Below, piece after piece: positions 45,861 to 54,659 of a DNA stretch of 64,000 nucleotides. The DNA is from Flavobacterium alkalisoli (lineage in GTDB: Bacteria; Bacteroidota; Bacteroidia; Flavobacteriales; Flavobacteriaceae). The notes below the pieces were generated by a model. That model did not search any database and was not told the origin of the DNA. It was given only the letters and a program-made list of their open reading frames with translations. The position numbers and the translations under genes were made by a program. Numbering within the stretch: position 1 is the stretch's first letter; the number at the start of each line of letters is the position of its first letter. The stretch covers positions 3,162,001 through 3,226,000 of the forward strand of contig NZ_CP042831.1 in assembly GCF_008000935.1 (NCBI RefSeq), given 5' to 3'.

Positions 45861-47252
45861 ATGAAACCGTTTCTCTTTCTTGTCTTTATTGTTTTAATTC
45901 CTTTGGGAGCATTTTCTCAGGAATTTGATAAAGACATACTTAGTTTTAGTGAATATTTGGGTTATGTAAAAAAGTATCACCCAATGGTGAGCCGTGCCAA
46001 TCTTGAAATTGATAAAGCGCAGGCGCAACTTATGCAGGCACGTGGCGGATTTGATCCTAAAATTGAAGTGGACTTTGATAAAAAACAATTCAAGGATACA
46101 GAATATTATTCCATTTTAAACAGCAGCTTTAAAATCCCTACATGGTATGGCATCGAAATAAAGGCTGCTTTTGATAATAGTGAAGGTGTTTACCTTAATC
46201 CGCAAAACTCAACACCTAACCAGGGACTTACTTCTGTTGGTGTTACAGTACCGATTGGGCAGGGATTATTTATTAATCAGCGAATGGCCGATTTAAGGAA
46301 CGCTAAACTACAAATAAACCTTAGTCAGGCTCAACAGCGCCTTTCTGCTTTAGATGTGCTGTATAATGCTTCTGAGGCTTATTTTTCATGGCTTAAACAT
46401 TATAATGAGGTACAAATGTATAAAGAGTATCTTGATTATGCAGAAGAGCGCTATAAGGGTGTTTTAAAGCTTATAGAACAGGGAGATAAACCTGCCATTG
46501 ATAGTGTTGAAACAGGCATATCTCTAAAAAACCGTAAGTTAAGCTTAGAAAATGCGACTCTTAAATTAAATAAAGCCAGGCTGGAAATGGCTAACTATTT
46601 ATGGATTAACGGGACTCCGGTAGAACCTGCAGAAGATTTAAAACCGGAAGTGGAACTTATTGAGCAGATTGAAACCATATTAAGCACAGGAGAGATAAAT
46701 AATACCGAAGCCATCATTACAACGCATCCAAAACTTAAAATGCTGGAAACCAAAATTGAGATGCTGGACATTGAAAGAAAACTCAAGGCCAATTATTTAC
46801 TTCCAAAAATTGATTTAGGGTATTATTATCTTTCAGAGCCCTCCTATTTTGACAATTTCCGCACAGAAGATTACAAGATAGGACTTAACTTCTCCTTCCC
46901 TATTTTTTTAAGGAAAGAAAGAGGAGCCTTAAACTTAACTAAGCTAAAGCTACAGGATACAAAGTTTGAACTGCAACAGGAACAGTTACAAATTAAAAAT
47001 AAGATTGATGCACAGCTTACAGAAATAGCATCGCTAAAGAGGCAGGTAAACCTTTTGGAAAGCCTTGTAAAAGATTACCAGACAATGCTTGAAGCTGAAG
47101 ACCGTCTTTTTTCGTTTGGGGAAAGTTCCATCTTTATTATCAATTCCCGTGAGACCAATCTTATAGCTGCAAGAATACAGCAAATTAATATTGAAAACAG
47201 TTTATTGATGAGCAATGCAGGCCTTTTTAAAATTATGGCGGTTACGCAATAG
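45861..47252 (+). CDS. TolC-family outer-membrane efflux protein
   Basis: 463 residues with signal peptide MKPFLFLVFIVLIPLGAFSQ. Two OEP repeats of long alpha-helices and outer-membrane strands, for example YVKKYHPMVSRANLEIDKAQAQLMQARGGFDPKIE and the second-half counterpart LPKIDLGYYYLSEPSYF, plus LRKERGALNLTKLKLQDTKFELQQEQ. It provides the outer-membrane duct for the ABC-HlyD pair. Last gene of the operon. Confidence 0.92.
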   Translation: MKPFLFLVFIVLIPLGAFSQEFDKDILSFSEYLGYVKKYHPMVSRANLEIDKAQAQLMQARGGFDPKIEVDFDKKQFKDTEYYSILNSSFKIPTWYGIEIKAAFDNSEGVYLNPQNSTPNQGLTSVGVTVPIGQGLFINQRMADLRNAKLQINLSQAQQRLSALDVLYNASEAYFSWLKHYNEVQMYKEYLDYAEERYKGVLKLIEQGDKPAIDSVETGISLKNRKLSLENATLKLNKARLEMANYLWINGTPVEPAEDLKPEVELIEQIETILSTGEINNTEAIITTHPKLKMLETKIEMLDIERKLKANYLLPKIDLGYYYLSEPSYFDNFRTEDYKIGLNFSFPIFLRKERGALNLTKLKLQDTKFELQQEQLQIKNKIDAQLTEIASLKRQVNLLESLVKDYQTMLEAEDRLFSFGESSIFIINSRETNLIAARIQQINIENSLLMSNAGLFKIMAVTQ

Positions 47253-47480
47253 TAAGCTTTTTGTTCCCGGTTAGTAGTAATAAAATAAATATTACAAAGC
47301 AATCGATGTTTATTAACTTAAATAACTAGAGTAAATTAAAAAGTCTTTTTTTTAAGAAGTAAATCGTAGAGAGGTAATAATCATTTAAATTCGAAATAAT
47401 ACATTAGAACTATTATAAAAAGAACATGATATATGGTAACTAATTCTAATTATATTTAATTAATAATTATTTATACAAAT
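47253..47480. other. AT-rich intergenic region upstream of the FTCD_C-ImmA gene
   Basis: About 230 bases of strikingly AT-rich sequence with no gene, hairpin terminator or clear repeat. It separates the efflux operon from the acquired-looking fusion gene and marks the composition change. Confidence 0.5.
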
Positions 47481-47488
47481 TATATTTG
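47481..47488 (+). promoter_or_regulatory. Candidate -7 element TATATTTG before the FTCD_C-ImmA gene
   Basis: Exact TAnnTTTG match 33 bases before the ATG at 47522. No good -33 TTTG lies 19-21 bases upstream. The gene therefore appears to have its own promoter in the host style. Confidence 0.4.
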
Positions 47489-47521
47489 TATTTGTTATAT
47501 TTACAACATATATACTTACAA

Positions 47522-48913
47522 ATGAATCTTTTAGAAGTTACCGTAAATGAATTAATGAAAAAATTCGGAGCAGGAAATCATAAACCTGGTTCGGGAAGTG
47601 CTGCAGCCTTTCAAGGAATGGTATCTGCCAAGCTTATTTCAACAGTTATAAGTTTAACATTGGAAAAACCCGCATATACTATGTATAGTACTGAGTTAAT
47701 AACCTTTCAAGAAAGAATTGAAAAAAATATTTATCCAACACTTACACATCTTTTTATAGAAGATTCTAAACAATTTGATAAAACTATTAAATTAAGAATT
47801 GCAAGAGATAAAGAAAATGATGAGGCTACTCAAAATAAGTTAAGAAGAGAAGCTCTAGAAGAACTAAAAATTTCAATTGAGATTCCATTTGAAATTGCTG
47901 AACTATGTGCCGAAATTGCTGATATATCATCATATGTTTTTGATAAAGGTTTTAAATCAGCTAGAGGCGATTCTCAAGTAGGTTTAAGTGGTGCAGTATC
48001 AGCTATTGCTGGCTGTATTGCAATAATAAGATTAAATGTACTTTCATTCAATAGTTCTGAATATAATTATTGTAAATCTATTATTGATAAAGTAAATAAA
48101 CTTAACATCAAATATAAAACATTGGCAGTACTAGCTGATGAAAAAATTAAAGTTCTCGAGAAAGAGTTTGAAACGAAAATTCCACTATTTGAAAGTATTA
48201 ATGATCTATTATTAAAGTATAAAGGAAGAGAGAATGTAAATATTGAACAATGCACGAAAGATTTACAAAATCTTGTTTGGAAACATCATAAATTAATATG
48301 GAAAAAGACTCCTCCTAAAGAAGAGAAAGATATTTTAAGCCCAGATTCTATTTTAAAAACAGTGTTGGGTTATGATTATTTTAACTCTGGAAGATATGGT
48401 ATACCATTAGAAAATAATCATGAAGTTGAAATTGCAGGAATAATTGATCAACCAAAAAAGATAGTTGCAGTTTCTAATTCATACCCTAAAGAGGTCCAGA
48501 GATTCACTGCAGCTCATGAGCTTGGGCACGCAATACTTCATAAGCAATCAATTTTACATAGAGACATTCCAGCTGATTCCTCTGCTAATAAAAGGAAACG
48601 CGAACAAGTCGAAATTGAAGCCGATAAGTTTGCTACATATTTTCTAATGCCTAGTAAACTAATAAAAAAAGAATTCTATAAAATATTTAACACACATATA
48701 TTCGAAATTAACGAAGACAATGCGTTCAAATTTAGTGGACGGTCTAGTTCTGATTTAAGAAAAGAGTGTAATAATTTAAGAGCTTTGTCCAGGAAGTTAG
48801 CTAAAACTGAATTTTATAATAACAATTCCTACAATTCCCTTTTCAAACAATTTAATGTTTCAGTTGAAGCTATGGCAATTAGATTAGAAGAATTAGAACT
48901 GGTAAAATATTAA
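47522..48913 (+). CDS. Fusion of cyclodeaminase/cyclohydrolase (FTCD_C-like) and ImmA/IrrE metallopeptidase
   Basis: 463 residues from the ATG at 47522 (the frame opens at a TTG at 47486). Residues 1 to about 195 look like the FTCD_C helical fold of formimino-THF cyclodeaminase and methenyl-THF cyclohydrolase: the Gly-rich segment GNHKPGSGSAAAFQG (18-32) corresponds to the family's PTPGGGSASA motif, and GDSQVGLSGAVSAIAG...IIRLNV matches the SDxGVAA...A..NV block. After a linker comes an ImmA/IrrE domain with HELGH (332-336) and the downstream ligand glutamate E366 in VEIEADKFATYFLMP. ImmA/IrrE proteases usually cleave an XRE repressor, but none is adjacent. The gene is AT-rich, single, and lies at the 3' side of tRNA-Val, suggesting acquisition. 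Substrates and role unknown. Confidence 0.8.
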   Translation: MNLLEVTVNELMKKFGAGNHKPGSGSAAAFQGMVSAKLISTVISLTLEKPAYTMYSTELITFQERIEKNIYPTLTHLFIEDSKQFDKTIKLRIARDKENDEATQNKLRREALEELKISIEIPFEIAELCAEIADISSYVFDKGFKSARGDSQVGLSGAVSAIAGCIAIIRLNVLSFNSSEYNYCKSIIDKVNKLNIKYKTLAVLADEKIKVLEKEFETKIPLFESINDLLLKYKGRENVNIEQCTKDLQNLVWKHHKLIWKKTPPKEEKDILSPDSILKTVLGYDYFNSGRYGIPLENNHEVEIAGIIDQPKKIVAVSNSYPKEVQRFTAAHELGHAILHKQSILHRDIPADSSANKRKREQVEIEADKFATYFLMPSKLIKKEFYKIFNTHIFEINEDNAFKFSGRSSSDLRKECNNLRALSRKLAKTEFYNNNSYNSLFKQFNVSVEAMAIRLEELELVKY

Positions 48914-48984
48914 ACATCACAAAAAACTTTAACTAAAATTCTCTCTAGCTGTTTTATAATAGTGAAAATTACAAAAATATAAAC

Positions 48985-49016
48985 AAAAAACTCCTCAGTT
49001 TCCTGAGGAGTTTTTG
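48985..49016. terminator. Bidirectional Rho-independent terminator
   Basis: AAAAACTCCTCAG / CTGAGGAGTTTTT with a TTTC loop between the fusion gene and the convergent tRNA-Val. Confidence 0.88.
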
Positions 49017-49019
49017 AAG

Positions 49020-49097
49020 TGGTGGGCGATGAGGGGTTCGAACCCCCGACCCCCTCGGTGTAAACGAGGTGCTCTGAACCAGCTGAGCTAATCGCCC
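49020..49097 (-). tRNA. tRNA-Val (anticodon TAC), CCA encoded
   Basis: Read on the minus strand: acceptor GGGCGAT pairs with ATCGCCC, D-arm GCTC...GAGC, anticodon stem CCTCG/CGAGG with loop TTTACAC giving anticodon TAC, long G/C T-stem with GGTTCGAACCC, discriminator A and encoded CCA (49020-49022). All four arms pair. It reads valine GTA and related codons. Its 3' end faces the acquired-looking FTCD_C-ImmA gene; tRNA 3' ends are common integration sites, but I see no duplicated tRNA segment nearby. Confidence 0.96.
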
Positions 49098-49191
49098 GAT
49101 ATGTCTGCAATTTCGTCCCTTAATCAGTTCCTTATTGCGAGTGCAAATATACATCTAGTATTTGTATTTGCAAGCGTTTTTAAAAAATATT

Positions 49192-49566
49192 TTAAAGTTT
49201 TTTTATGTCTTTTAAAAGTACTTTATTTTCAAAATTTACTACCTCAATCTCAATAGGCTCATTATTAGCATTTCTGCCCTCAATAACATAAATTTTACCT
49301 CCTTTATAAAGGGTTTTACTTCTTGAAAAATCTACGTCGCCATGCTCTGTACATTTCTTTATATCATCCATTGTTACCCAGTTTTCCTCTAATTTTTGCT
49401 TGGCCTCCTCTGACATAGTAAAAGGTTTATTTCTAATATTCTTTAATACCCTACAGTTGGGCAGATAACAAAACTCGGCATCTTTCTTATCTAAAAACAT
49501 AAATAAGAACATACAGCCAATAAGGGCTCCAAAAAGGTAATAAGCTAAACGGTGTTTAAATTTCAT
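49192..49566 (-). CDS. DUF4258-like membrane-anchored protein
   Basis: 124 residues. One N-terminal membrane helix (FKHRLAYYLFGALIGCMFLFMFL), then FCYLPNCRVLKNIRNKPF, AKQKLEENWVTMDDIKK, GDVDFSRSKTLYKGGKIYVIEG and a C-terminal strand. I recall Flavobacteriaceae proteins of this pattern annotated as DUF4258; moderate certainty. Function unknown. It lies between tRNA-Val and the proline dehydrogenase gene. Confidence 0.65.
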   Translation of the reverse strand: MKFKHRLAYYLFGALIGCMFLFMFLDKKDAEFCYLPNCRVLKNIRNKPFTMSEEAKQKLEENWVTMDDIKKCTEHGDVDFSRSKTLYKGGKIYVIEGRNANNEPIEIEVVNFENKVLLKDIKKL

Positions 49567-49583
49567 AGTAAATATATTTTTGA

Positions 49584-49607
49584 AAAAAGCAGGCTAAGCC
49601 TGCTTTA
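49584..49607 (-). terminator. Rho-independent terminator of the proline dehydrogenase gene
   Basis: Stem AAAGCAGGC / GCCTGCTTT with a TAA loop; followed by TTTTCAAAA on the minus strand. Confidence 0.85.
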
Positions 49608-49612
49608 GTGTA

Positions 49613-50782
49613 TTATTCTAATTTTCTTCTCTTTCTTTCAGCACTTATAAGATTAAGCTCACGGGTTGTTTGCCCTGCTACAGAGGTATTCTCCTCTGCC
49701 CTTCTTATAAGGTATGGCATAACATCCCTTACGGGACCAAACGGAAGATACTTGGTTACATTATAACCGTTTTCAGCCAGGTTAAAGCTAATGTTGTCGC
49801 TCATTCCATAAAGCTGTCCGAAAAATACTTTTCTGTCGGCCTTAGTTATACCGTTCTTTTCCATAAGCTGCATAAGCTTATAAGAACTCTCTTCGTTATG
49901 AGTACCTGCAAAAACTGCCATCTTGTCTATGTGTTCTACCATATATTCTATAGCAGCATCATAATTTTCATCGGTAGCTGTTTTAGAAACACAAATAGGC
50001 GATTTATAACCTTTCTCCTCTGCCCTTTTGTTTTCTTTTTCCATATAAGCTCCTCTTACTACCTTCATACCAATATGAAAACCTTCTTCCTGAGCCTGAG
50101 CGTGAAGTTTTTTAAGGTAATCCAGCCTGTCCCAACGGTACATTTGAAGGGTATTGTATACAATAGCTTTCTCTTTGTTGTATTTACGCATCATGTCTGC
50201 CACAAGATCATCGGCTGCATCCTGCATCCAGCTTTCTTCAGCATCAATCAATAAGGCAACATCCATTTCATGAGCAGTTTTACAAACCTTCTCAAAACGC
50301 TCAATTACCCTGTTCCACTCTGCAGCTTCTTCTACAGTAAAGGTTTTTCCTTCACCTAATTTTTGGTACAATTCAAAACGTCCGAAACCGGTAGGCTTAA
50401 ATACCGCAAAAGGTATAGCTGCTCTTTCTTTTGCAAAAACAATGGTTTTTAATGTTTTTTCAAGGGCTTTATCAAATTCCGACTCCTCCTCTTTTGCTTC
50501 AACAGAATAGTCAAGAACCGAAGTAACACCTTTGGTAAACATTTTATCTACAACAGGAAGACAGTCCTCTTCTGTAGTACCTCCGCAAAAATGATCAAAA
50601 ACTGTAGCTCTTATAAGGCCTTCAACAGGTAAATGTACTTTTAGGGCAAAGTTAGTTACCGCTGTCCCTATTCTTACTAAGGGCTCTGAAGCTATCATTT
50701 TAAAAAGAAAATAAGCCCTGTCAAGTTCAGTATCACTTTTAAGGGAAAAAGCAACCGCTGTATTGTTGAAGATTTTTTCCAT
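49613..50782 (-). CDS. Proline dehydrogenase
   Basis: 389 residues from the ATG at 50782 (a TTG 13 codons upstream opens the frame). FAD-dependent TIM-barrel of the PRODH family: FAKERAAIPFAVFKPTGFGRF, LLIDAEESWMQDAADDL, KVVRGAYMEKENKRAEEKGY, FAGTHNEESSYKL, FFGQLYGMSDNISFNLA, KYLPFGPVRDVMPYLIRRAEEN. It oxidises proline to pyrroline-5-carboxylate. Monofunctional (no P5C dehydrogenase domain). Divergent from aroB. Confidence 0.93.
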   Translation of the reverse strand: MEKIFNNTAVAFSLKSDTELDRAYFLFKMIASEPLVRIGTAVTNFALKVHLPVEGLIRATVFDHFCGGTTEEDCLPVVDKMFTKGVTSVLDYSVEAKEEESEFDKALEKTLKTIVFAKERAAIPFAVFKPTGFGRFELYQKLGEGKTFTVEEAAEWNRVIERFEKVCKTAHEMDVALLIDAEESWMQDAADDLVADMMRKYNKEKAIVYNTLQMYRWDRLDYLKKLHAQAQEEGFHIGMKVVRGAYMEKENKRAEEKGYKSPICVSKTATDENYDAAIEYMVEHIDKMAVFAGTHNEESSYKLMQLMEKNGITKADRKVFFGQLYGMSDNISFNLAENGYNVTKYLPFGPVRDVMPYLIRRAEENTSVAGQTTRELNLISAERKRRKLE

Positions 50783-50873
50783 TGTGTTTAAAAAATTTGT
50801 GCAAATATAAATACTGTTCAAGAATTAATGATATAAAATACTTTATTTTGCGATATAATTAAAACACTACACT

Positions 50874-51941
50874 ATGCAGGCTATTCAATCCACAGGATAT
50901 TCCGTTTATTTTAATGCCGATTGTTATGCTTTCCTAAGGGATAATGTAACTCCCGAAAAGTATTCTAAAGTATTTGTATTAGCCGATAGTAACACCTCTC
51001 AGCTTTGCCTCCCTAATTTTCTGGCCCAGTTTGCCACGCTGGTGGAAATTGAGATACTTGAAATTGATGCCGGAGAAATAAATAAGACCATTGAAACCTG
51101 TGTGCAGGCCTGGCATGCACTTACGGAAATGGGTGCCGACAGAAAAAGCCTTCTTATTAATGTAGGTGGCGGTATGGTTACCGATTTGGGCGGATTTGTT
51201 GCCTCTACTTTTAAAAGGGGGATTGACTTTATTAATGTACCTACTTCCCTACTTGCCATGGTTGATGCTTCTGTAGGCGGAAAGACGGGAGTCGATTTGG
51301 GGACACTTAAAAATCAGGTTGGGGTTATCAACACACCTGTTGCTGTTTTAATAGATGTTAATTACCTGGACACATTACCACAAAACCAAATGTTATCGGG
51401 CCTTGCAGAAATGCTAAAACACGGACTTATATGCAATAAGGCTTACTGGAATCAGTTTTTAGACCTTAGCGGATTAACAACAGATGATCTGCTTGAGCTT
51501 ATATATACTTCTGTAATTATTAAAAACGATATAGTATCTCAGGACCTCAATGAAAAAGGCCTTAGAAAGATATTAAACTTCGGTCATACCCTTGGCCATG
51601 CCATAGAATCTTATTTTCTGGAAGACCCTGAAAAGGAAGAATTGCTTCACGGTGAAGCTATTGCTATAGGTATGGTTCTAGAAAGTTATATATCATTTAA
51701 AAAAGATTTATTAACTTTAAATGAATATACCGAGATAAAAGAAGTTATAACTTCATTATTCGGGGTTACCCACTTTAGAGAAAGCGATATTCTAAACATC
51801 ATAAATATAATGTCTCACGACAAAAAAAGTGAGTTTGGAGAAGTTAAGTTTGTGCTGTTAAAAGGCATCGGAAAAGCCGTATTTAATGAGCCTGTCAAAA
51901 ACGATTTGATAATCAACGCATTCAATAACTATTTGGGGTAA
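50874..51941 (+). CDS. aroB: 3-Dehydroquinate synthase
   Basis: 355 residues. Conserved blocks: LINVGGGMVTDLGGFVASTFKRGIDF (NAD binding), NVPTSLLAMVDASVGGKTGVDL, AEMLKHGLI, LNFGHTLGHAIES and LHGEAIAIGM with metal-binding histidines. Second step of the shikimate pathway, making 3-dehydroquinate from DAHP. Transcribed alone from the region divergent to the proline dehydrogenase gene. Confidence 0.95.
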   Translation: MQAIQSTGYSVYFNADCYAFLRDNVTPEKYSKVFVLADSNTSQLCLPNFLAQFATLVEIEILEIDAGEINKTIETCVQAWHALTEMGADRKSLLINVGGGMVTDLGGFVASTFKRGIDFINVPTSLLAMVDASVGGKTGVDLGTLKNQVGVINTPVAVLIDVNYLDTLPQNQMLSGLAEMLKHGLICNKAYWNQFLDLSGLTTDDLLELIYTSVIIKNDIVSQDLNEKGLRKILNFGHTLGHAIESYFLEDPEKEELLHGEAIAIGMVLESYISFKKDLLTLNEYTEIKEVITSLFGVTHFRESDILNIINIMSHDKKSEFGEVKFVLLKGIGKAVFNEPVKNDLIINAFNNYLG

Positions 51942-51998
51942 CATTTTTTTAAGAAATTTGTTTTTAAATACGAATGAATATTTTTTACATTTGCGCCG

Positions 51999-52172
51999 AT
52001 GAAAAGAGACCTGAATATACTTTCTACAGCAGCAACTACAAGGGATAACAGTAAGTTAGCCCTTATTAAGCGTTTTATGCTTTTTCTGAAAAATATTACA
52101 GGTTATGAAAATTTATTTAATAAAAATATTCACAAAAGTTTAGAGATAATGTATGCTAATTTAAGAGTTTGA
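51999..52172 (+). CDS. Small ORF of unknown function upstream of the arginine decarboxylase, 57 aa
   Basis: 57 codons, ATG 51999 and TGA 52170-52172. The peptide is basic and partly hydrophobic (starts MKRDLNILSTAATTRDNSK, then LALIKRFMLFLKNITGYENL). A full TAnnTTTG element, TACATTTG at 51986-51993, sits five bases before the ATG, so a transcript would start at or near the ATG (leaderless). It ends 61 bases before the decarboxylase. It could be a small protein, an upstream regulatory ORF, or merely the leader of the polyamine operon. No family recognised. Confidence 0.4.
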   Translation: MKRDLNILSTAATTRDNSKLALIKRFMLFLKNITGYENLFNKNIHKSLEIMYANLRV

Positions 52173-52233
52173 AAACAGATTGTTCCTTTAGGTATTTCTT
52201 AATTTTATAATCTGTCAAAACTTAATAATAGCA

Positions 52234-53634
52234 ATGAATACAAAATACTTTGACCTGATAAACCAGACATTTTATTTCCCTCAGGAAGAATTCACTTTAA
52301 ATAAAGACAACCTGTTATTCCACAACATAGACCTTATGAAGCTTGTGGAGCAATATGGTACACCTTTAAAATTTACATACCTGCCACAAATTTCTAACAA
52401 CATCCGTAAAGCAAAAGGATGGTTTAGAAATGCCATGGAAAAAAACAAGTACGATGGTAAATACTACTATTGCTACTGTACCAAGAGTTCTCATTTTGAA
52501 TATGTAATGAATGAGGCTTTTAAAAATAATATACATATAGAGACTTCATCAGCTTTTGACATAAATATTGTTGAAAATCTGCTTGAGTCAGGAAAAATAA
52601 ACAAGAATACTTATGTAATATGTAACGGCTTTAAAAGAGACGGATACATAGAAGGTATTGCAAGGCTTATTAACAGCGGACATAATAAAACTGTTCCTAT
52701 TATAGACAACTATGAAGAACTGGACCTTTTACAGGAACAAATTGAGGGTAAGTTTAAAATAGGTATTCGTATTGCTGCCGAAGAAGAGCCTAAGTTCGAA
52801 TTCTACACCTCTCGTTTAGGTATAGGTTACAGAAACATTGTACCTTTTTACAGAAAACAAATACAGGAAAACAAGAACCTGGAGCTTAAAATGCTTCACT
52901 TCTTTATCAATACAGGTATAAGGGATACTTCATACTACTGGAATGAACTTTTAAAATGTTTAAAAGTTTACATCAACCTTAAAAAAGAATGTCCTACACT
53001 GGACAGCCTTAACATAGGTGGTGGTTTCCCAATCAAAAACTCACTGGCTTTTGATTACGATTACCAGTACATGATTGATGAAATTGTTAATCAGATCAAG
53101 ATTGCATGTGAGGAAGCTGATGTTGATGTACCAAACATCTTTACAGAGTTCGGTTCGTTTACTGTAGGTGAAAGTGCTGGTGCAATATACCAGGTACTTT
53201 ACCAAAAACAACAGAATGACAGGGAAAAATGGAATATGATCGATTCATCTTTCATTACTACCCTTCCGGATACATGGGCAATTAACAAGCGTTTTATTAT
53301 GCTTGCCATAAACCGCTGGAACGACCAGTATGAAAGGGTTCTTTTAGGTGGTATGACATGTGATAGTGACGATTACTACAACTCAGAGCAAAACATGAAC
53401 GCCATTTACCTGCCTAAATACAATAAAGAGAAACCTTTATATATCGGATTCTTTAATACAGGGGCTTATCAGGAAACAATTGGCGGATATGGAGGGTTAC
53501 ACCACTGCCTTATCCCACAGCCAAAACACATCCTGATAGACAGGGACGAAAACGGTATTTTAGCTACCGAAGTATTTTCTGAGCAGCAACAAGCAGAAGA
53601 TATCCTAAAAATATTAGGATACGAAAAAAAATAA
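52234..53634 (+). CDS. speA: Arginine decarboxylase (PLP fold III), short form
   Basis: 466 residues, against about 630-660 in E. coli SpeA. PLP lysine K84 in YCYCTKSSHF, the glycine-rich phosphate loop SLNIGGGFPIKN, and a fold-III barrel with GFKRDGYIEGIARL and FEFYTSRLGIGYR. Bacteroidota arginine decarboxylases commonly have this short form and are named by analogy; the substrate should be treated as probable. It makes agmatine, the entry to polyamine synthesis. A DHS-like gene follows 44 bases later, without an agmatinase gene between. Confidence 0.85.
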   Translation: MNTKYFDLINQTFYFPQEEFTLNKDNLLFHNIDLMKLVEQYGTPLKFTYLPQISNNIRKAKGWFRNAMEKNKYDGKYYYCYCTKSSHFEYVMNEAFKNNIHIETSSAFDINIVENLLESGKINKNTYVICNGFKRDGYIEGIARLINSGHNKTVPIIDNYEELDLLQEQIEGKFKIGIRIAAEEEPKFEFYTSRLGIGYRNIVPFYRKQIQENKNLELKMLHFFINTGIRDTSYYWNELLKCLKVYINLKKECPTLDSLNIGGGFPIKNSLAFDYDYQYMIDEIVNQIKIACEEADVDVPNIFTEFGSFTVGESAGAIYQVLYQKQQNDREKWNMIDSSFITTLPDTWAINKRFIMLAINRWNDQYERVLLGGMTCDSDDYYNSEQNMNAIYLPKYNKEKPLYIGFFNTGAYQETIGGYGGLHHCLIPQPKHILIDRDENGILATEVFSEQQQAEDILKILGYEKK

Positions 53635-53678
53635 TCTATTTTTGACTTTTTAAAAAAACATACATAAACAATATTAAA

Positions 53679-54650
53679 ATGAACAAAGGACCAATTAGCC
53701 AGTTTATTGAAAAGCACTACCTACACTTCAATGCGGCTGCATTAGTTGATGCTGCAAAAGCGTATGAAGATCAGCTTAAAGGCGGTGCTAAAATGATGGT
53801 GACATTAGCAGGTGCTATGAGTACAGCGGAGCTTGGTAAAATTTTCGCTGAAATGATTCGTCGCGATAAAGTGCAAATCATTTCATGTACAGGGGCTAAC
53901 CTTGAAGAGGATATTATGAACCTTGTAGCCCACTCTCATTATGAAAGAGTGCCAAACTACAGAGATCTTACTCCGCAACAGGAATGGGACTTACTGGAAA
54001 GAGGGCTTAATCGTGTAACAGATACATGTATCCCGGAACACGAAGCTTTCAGAAGGCTGCAAAAACACATCTACAAGATTTGGAAAGATGCTGATGATAA
54101 AGGTGAAAGATACTTCCCTCATGAGTTTATGTATAAACTTTTACTTTCCGGTGCTCTTGAAGAGTATTATGAAATAGACCTTAAAGACAGCTGGATGTAT
54201 GCAGCTGCCGAAAAGAACCTTCCAATAGTGGTTCCGGGTTGGGAAGACAGTACTATGGGAAATATTTTTGCTTCTTATGTAATTAAGGGCGAACTTAAAG
54301 CAACTACAATGAAATCAGGCATTGAATACATGACTTTCCTTGCAGACTGGTATACTAAAAACAGTAACAATGGCGTAGGCTTCTTCCAAATTGGTGGTGG
54401 TATAGCTGGTGACTTCCCTATTTGTGTAGTACCAATGCTTTATCAGGATATGGAAATGCACGATGTTCCTTTCTGGAGCTATTTCTGTCAAATATCAGAC
54501 TCAACAACAAGTTACGGTTCTTACTCGGGTGCTGTTCCTAACGAAAAGATCACTTGGGGTAAACTGGATATCAACACACCTAAATTCATTATCGAATCGG
54601 ACGCAACAATTGTTGCCCCTCTAATTTTTGCTTACCTGTTAGATTTATAA
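53679..54650 (+). CDS. Deoxyhypusine-synthase-like enzyme
   Basis: 323 residues of the DHS fold. NAD-binding and active-site blocks: MVTLAGAMSTAELGKI, SCTGANLEEDIMNLV, the GVGFFQIGGGIAGDFPI segment, and the catalytic lysine K295 in ITWGKLDINTPK, corresponding to the human DHS lysine (WGK motif). Bacteria lack eIF5A, the normal DHS target, so the aminobutyl group of spermidine is probably transferred to another amine; homospermidine-type synthesis is one reported role of bacterial homologues. It follows the arginine decarboxylase closely, supporting a polyamine role. Confidence 0.85.
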   Translation: MNKGPISQFIEKHYLHFNAAALVDAAKAYEDQLKGGAKMMVTLAGAMSTAELGKIFAEMIRRDKVQIISCTGANLEEDIMNLVAHSHYERVPNYRDLTPQQEWDLLERGLNRVTDTCIPEHEAFRRLQKHIYKIWKDADDKGERYFPHEFMYKLLLSGALEEYYEIDLKDSWMYAAAEKNLPIVVPGWEDSTMGNIFASYVIKGELKATTMKSGIEYMTFLADWYTKNSNNGVGFFQIGGGIAGDFPICVVPMLYQDMEMHDVPFWSYFCQISDSTTSYGSYSGAVPNEKITWGKLDINTPKFIIESDATIVAPLIFAYLLDL

Positions 54651-54659
54651 TATCATTTT

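Noticed and set aside
47253..49097. Full integrative element at tRNA-Val
   Set aside because: Only one foreign-looking gene is present, with no integrase and no visible duplicate of the tRNA 3' end, so I describe it as possible acquisition only.
48910..49154. Two short minus-strand frames over the tRNA-Val region
   Set aside because: They translate the tRNA and terminator; the cloverleaf explains the sequence.
49670..50254. Long open frame (194 codons) on the plus strand across the proline dehydrogenase gene
   Set aside because: It is wholly antisense to a firmly identified gene; its translation is rich in Phe, His and Cys as expected of a shadow frame, with no known motif.
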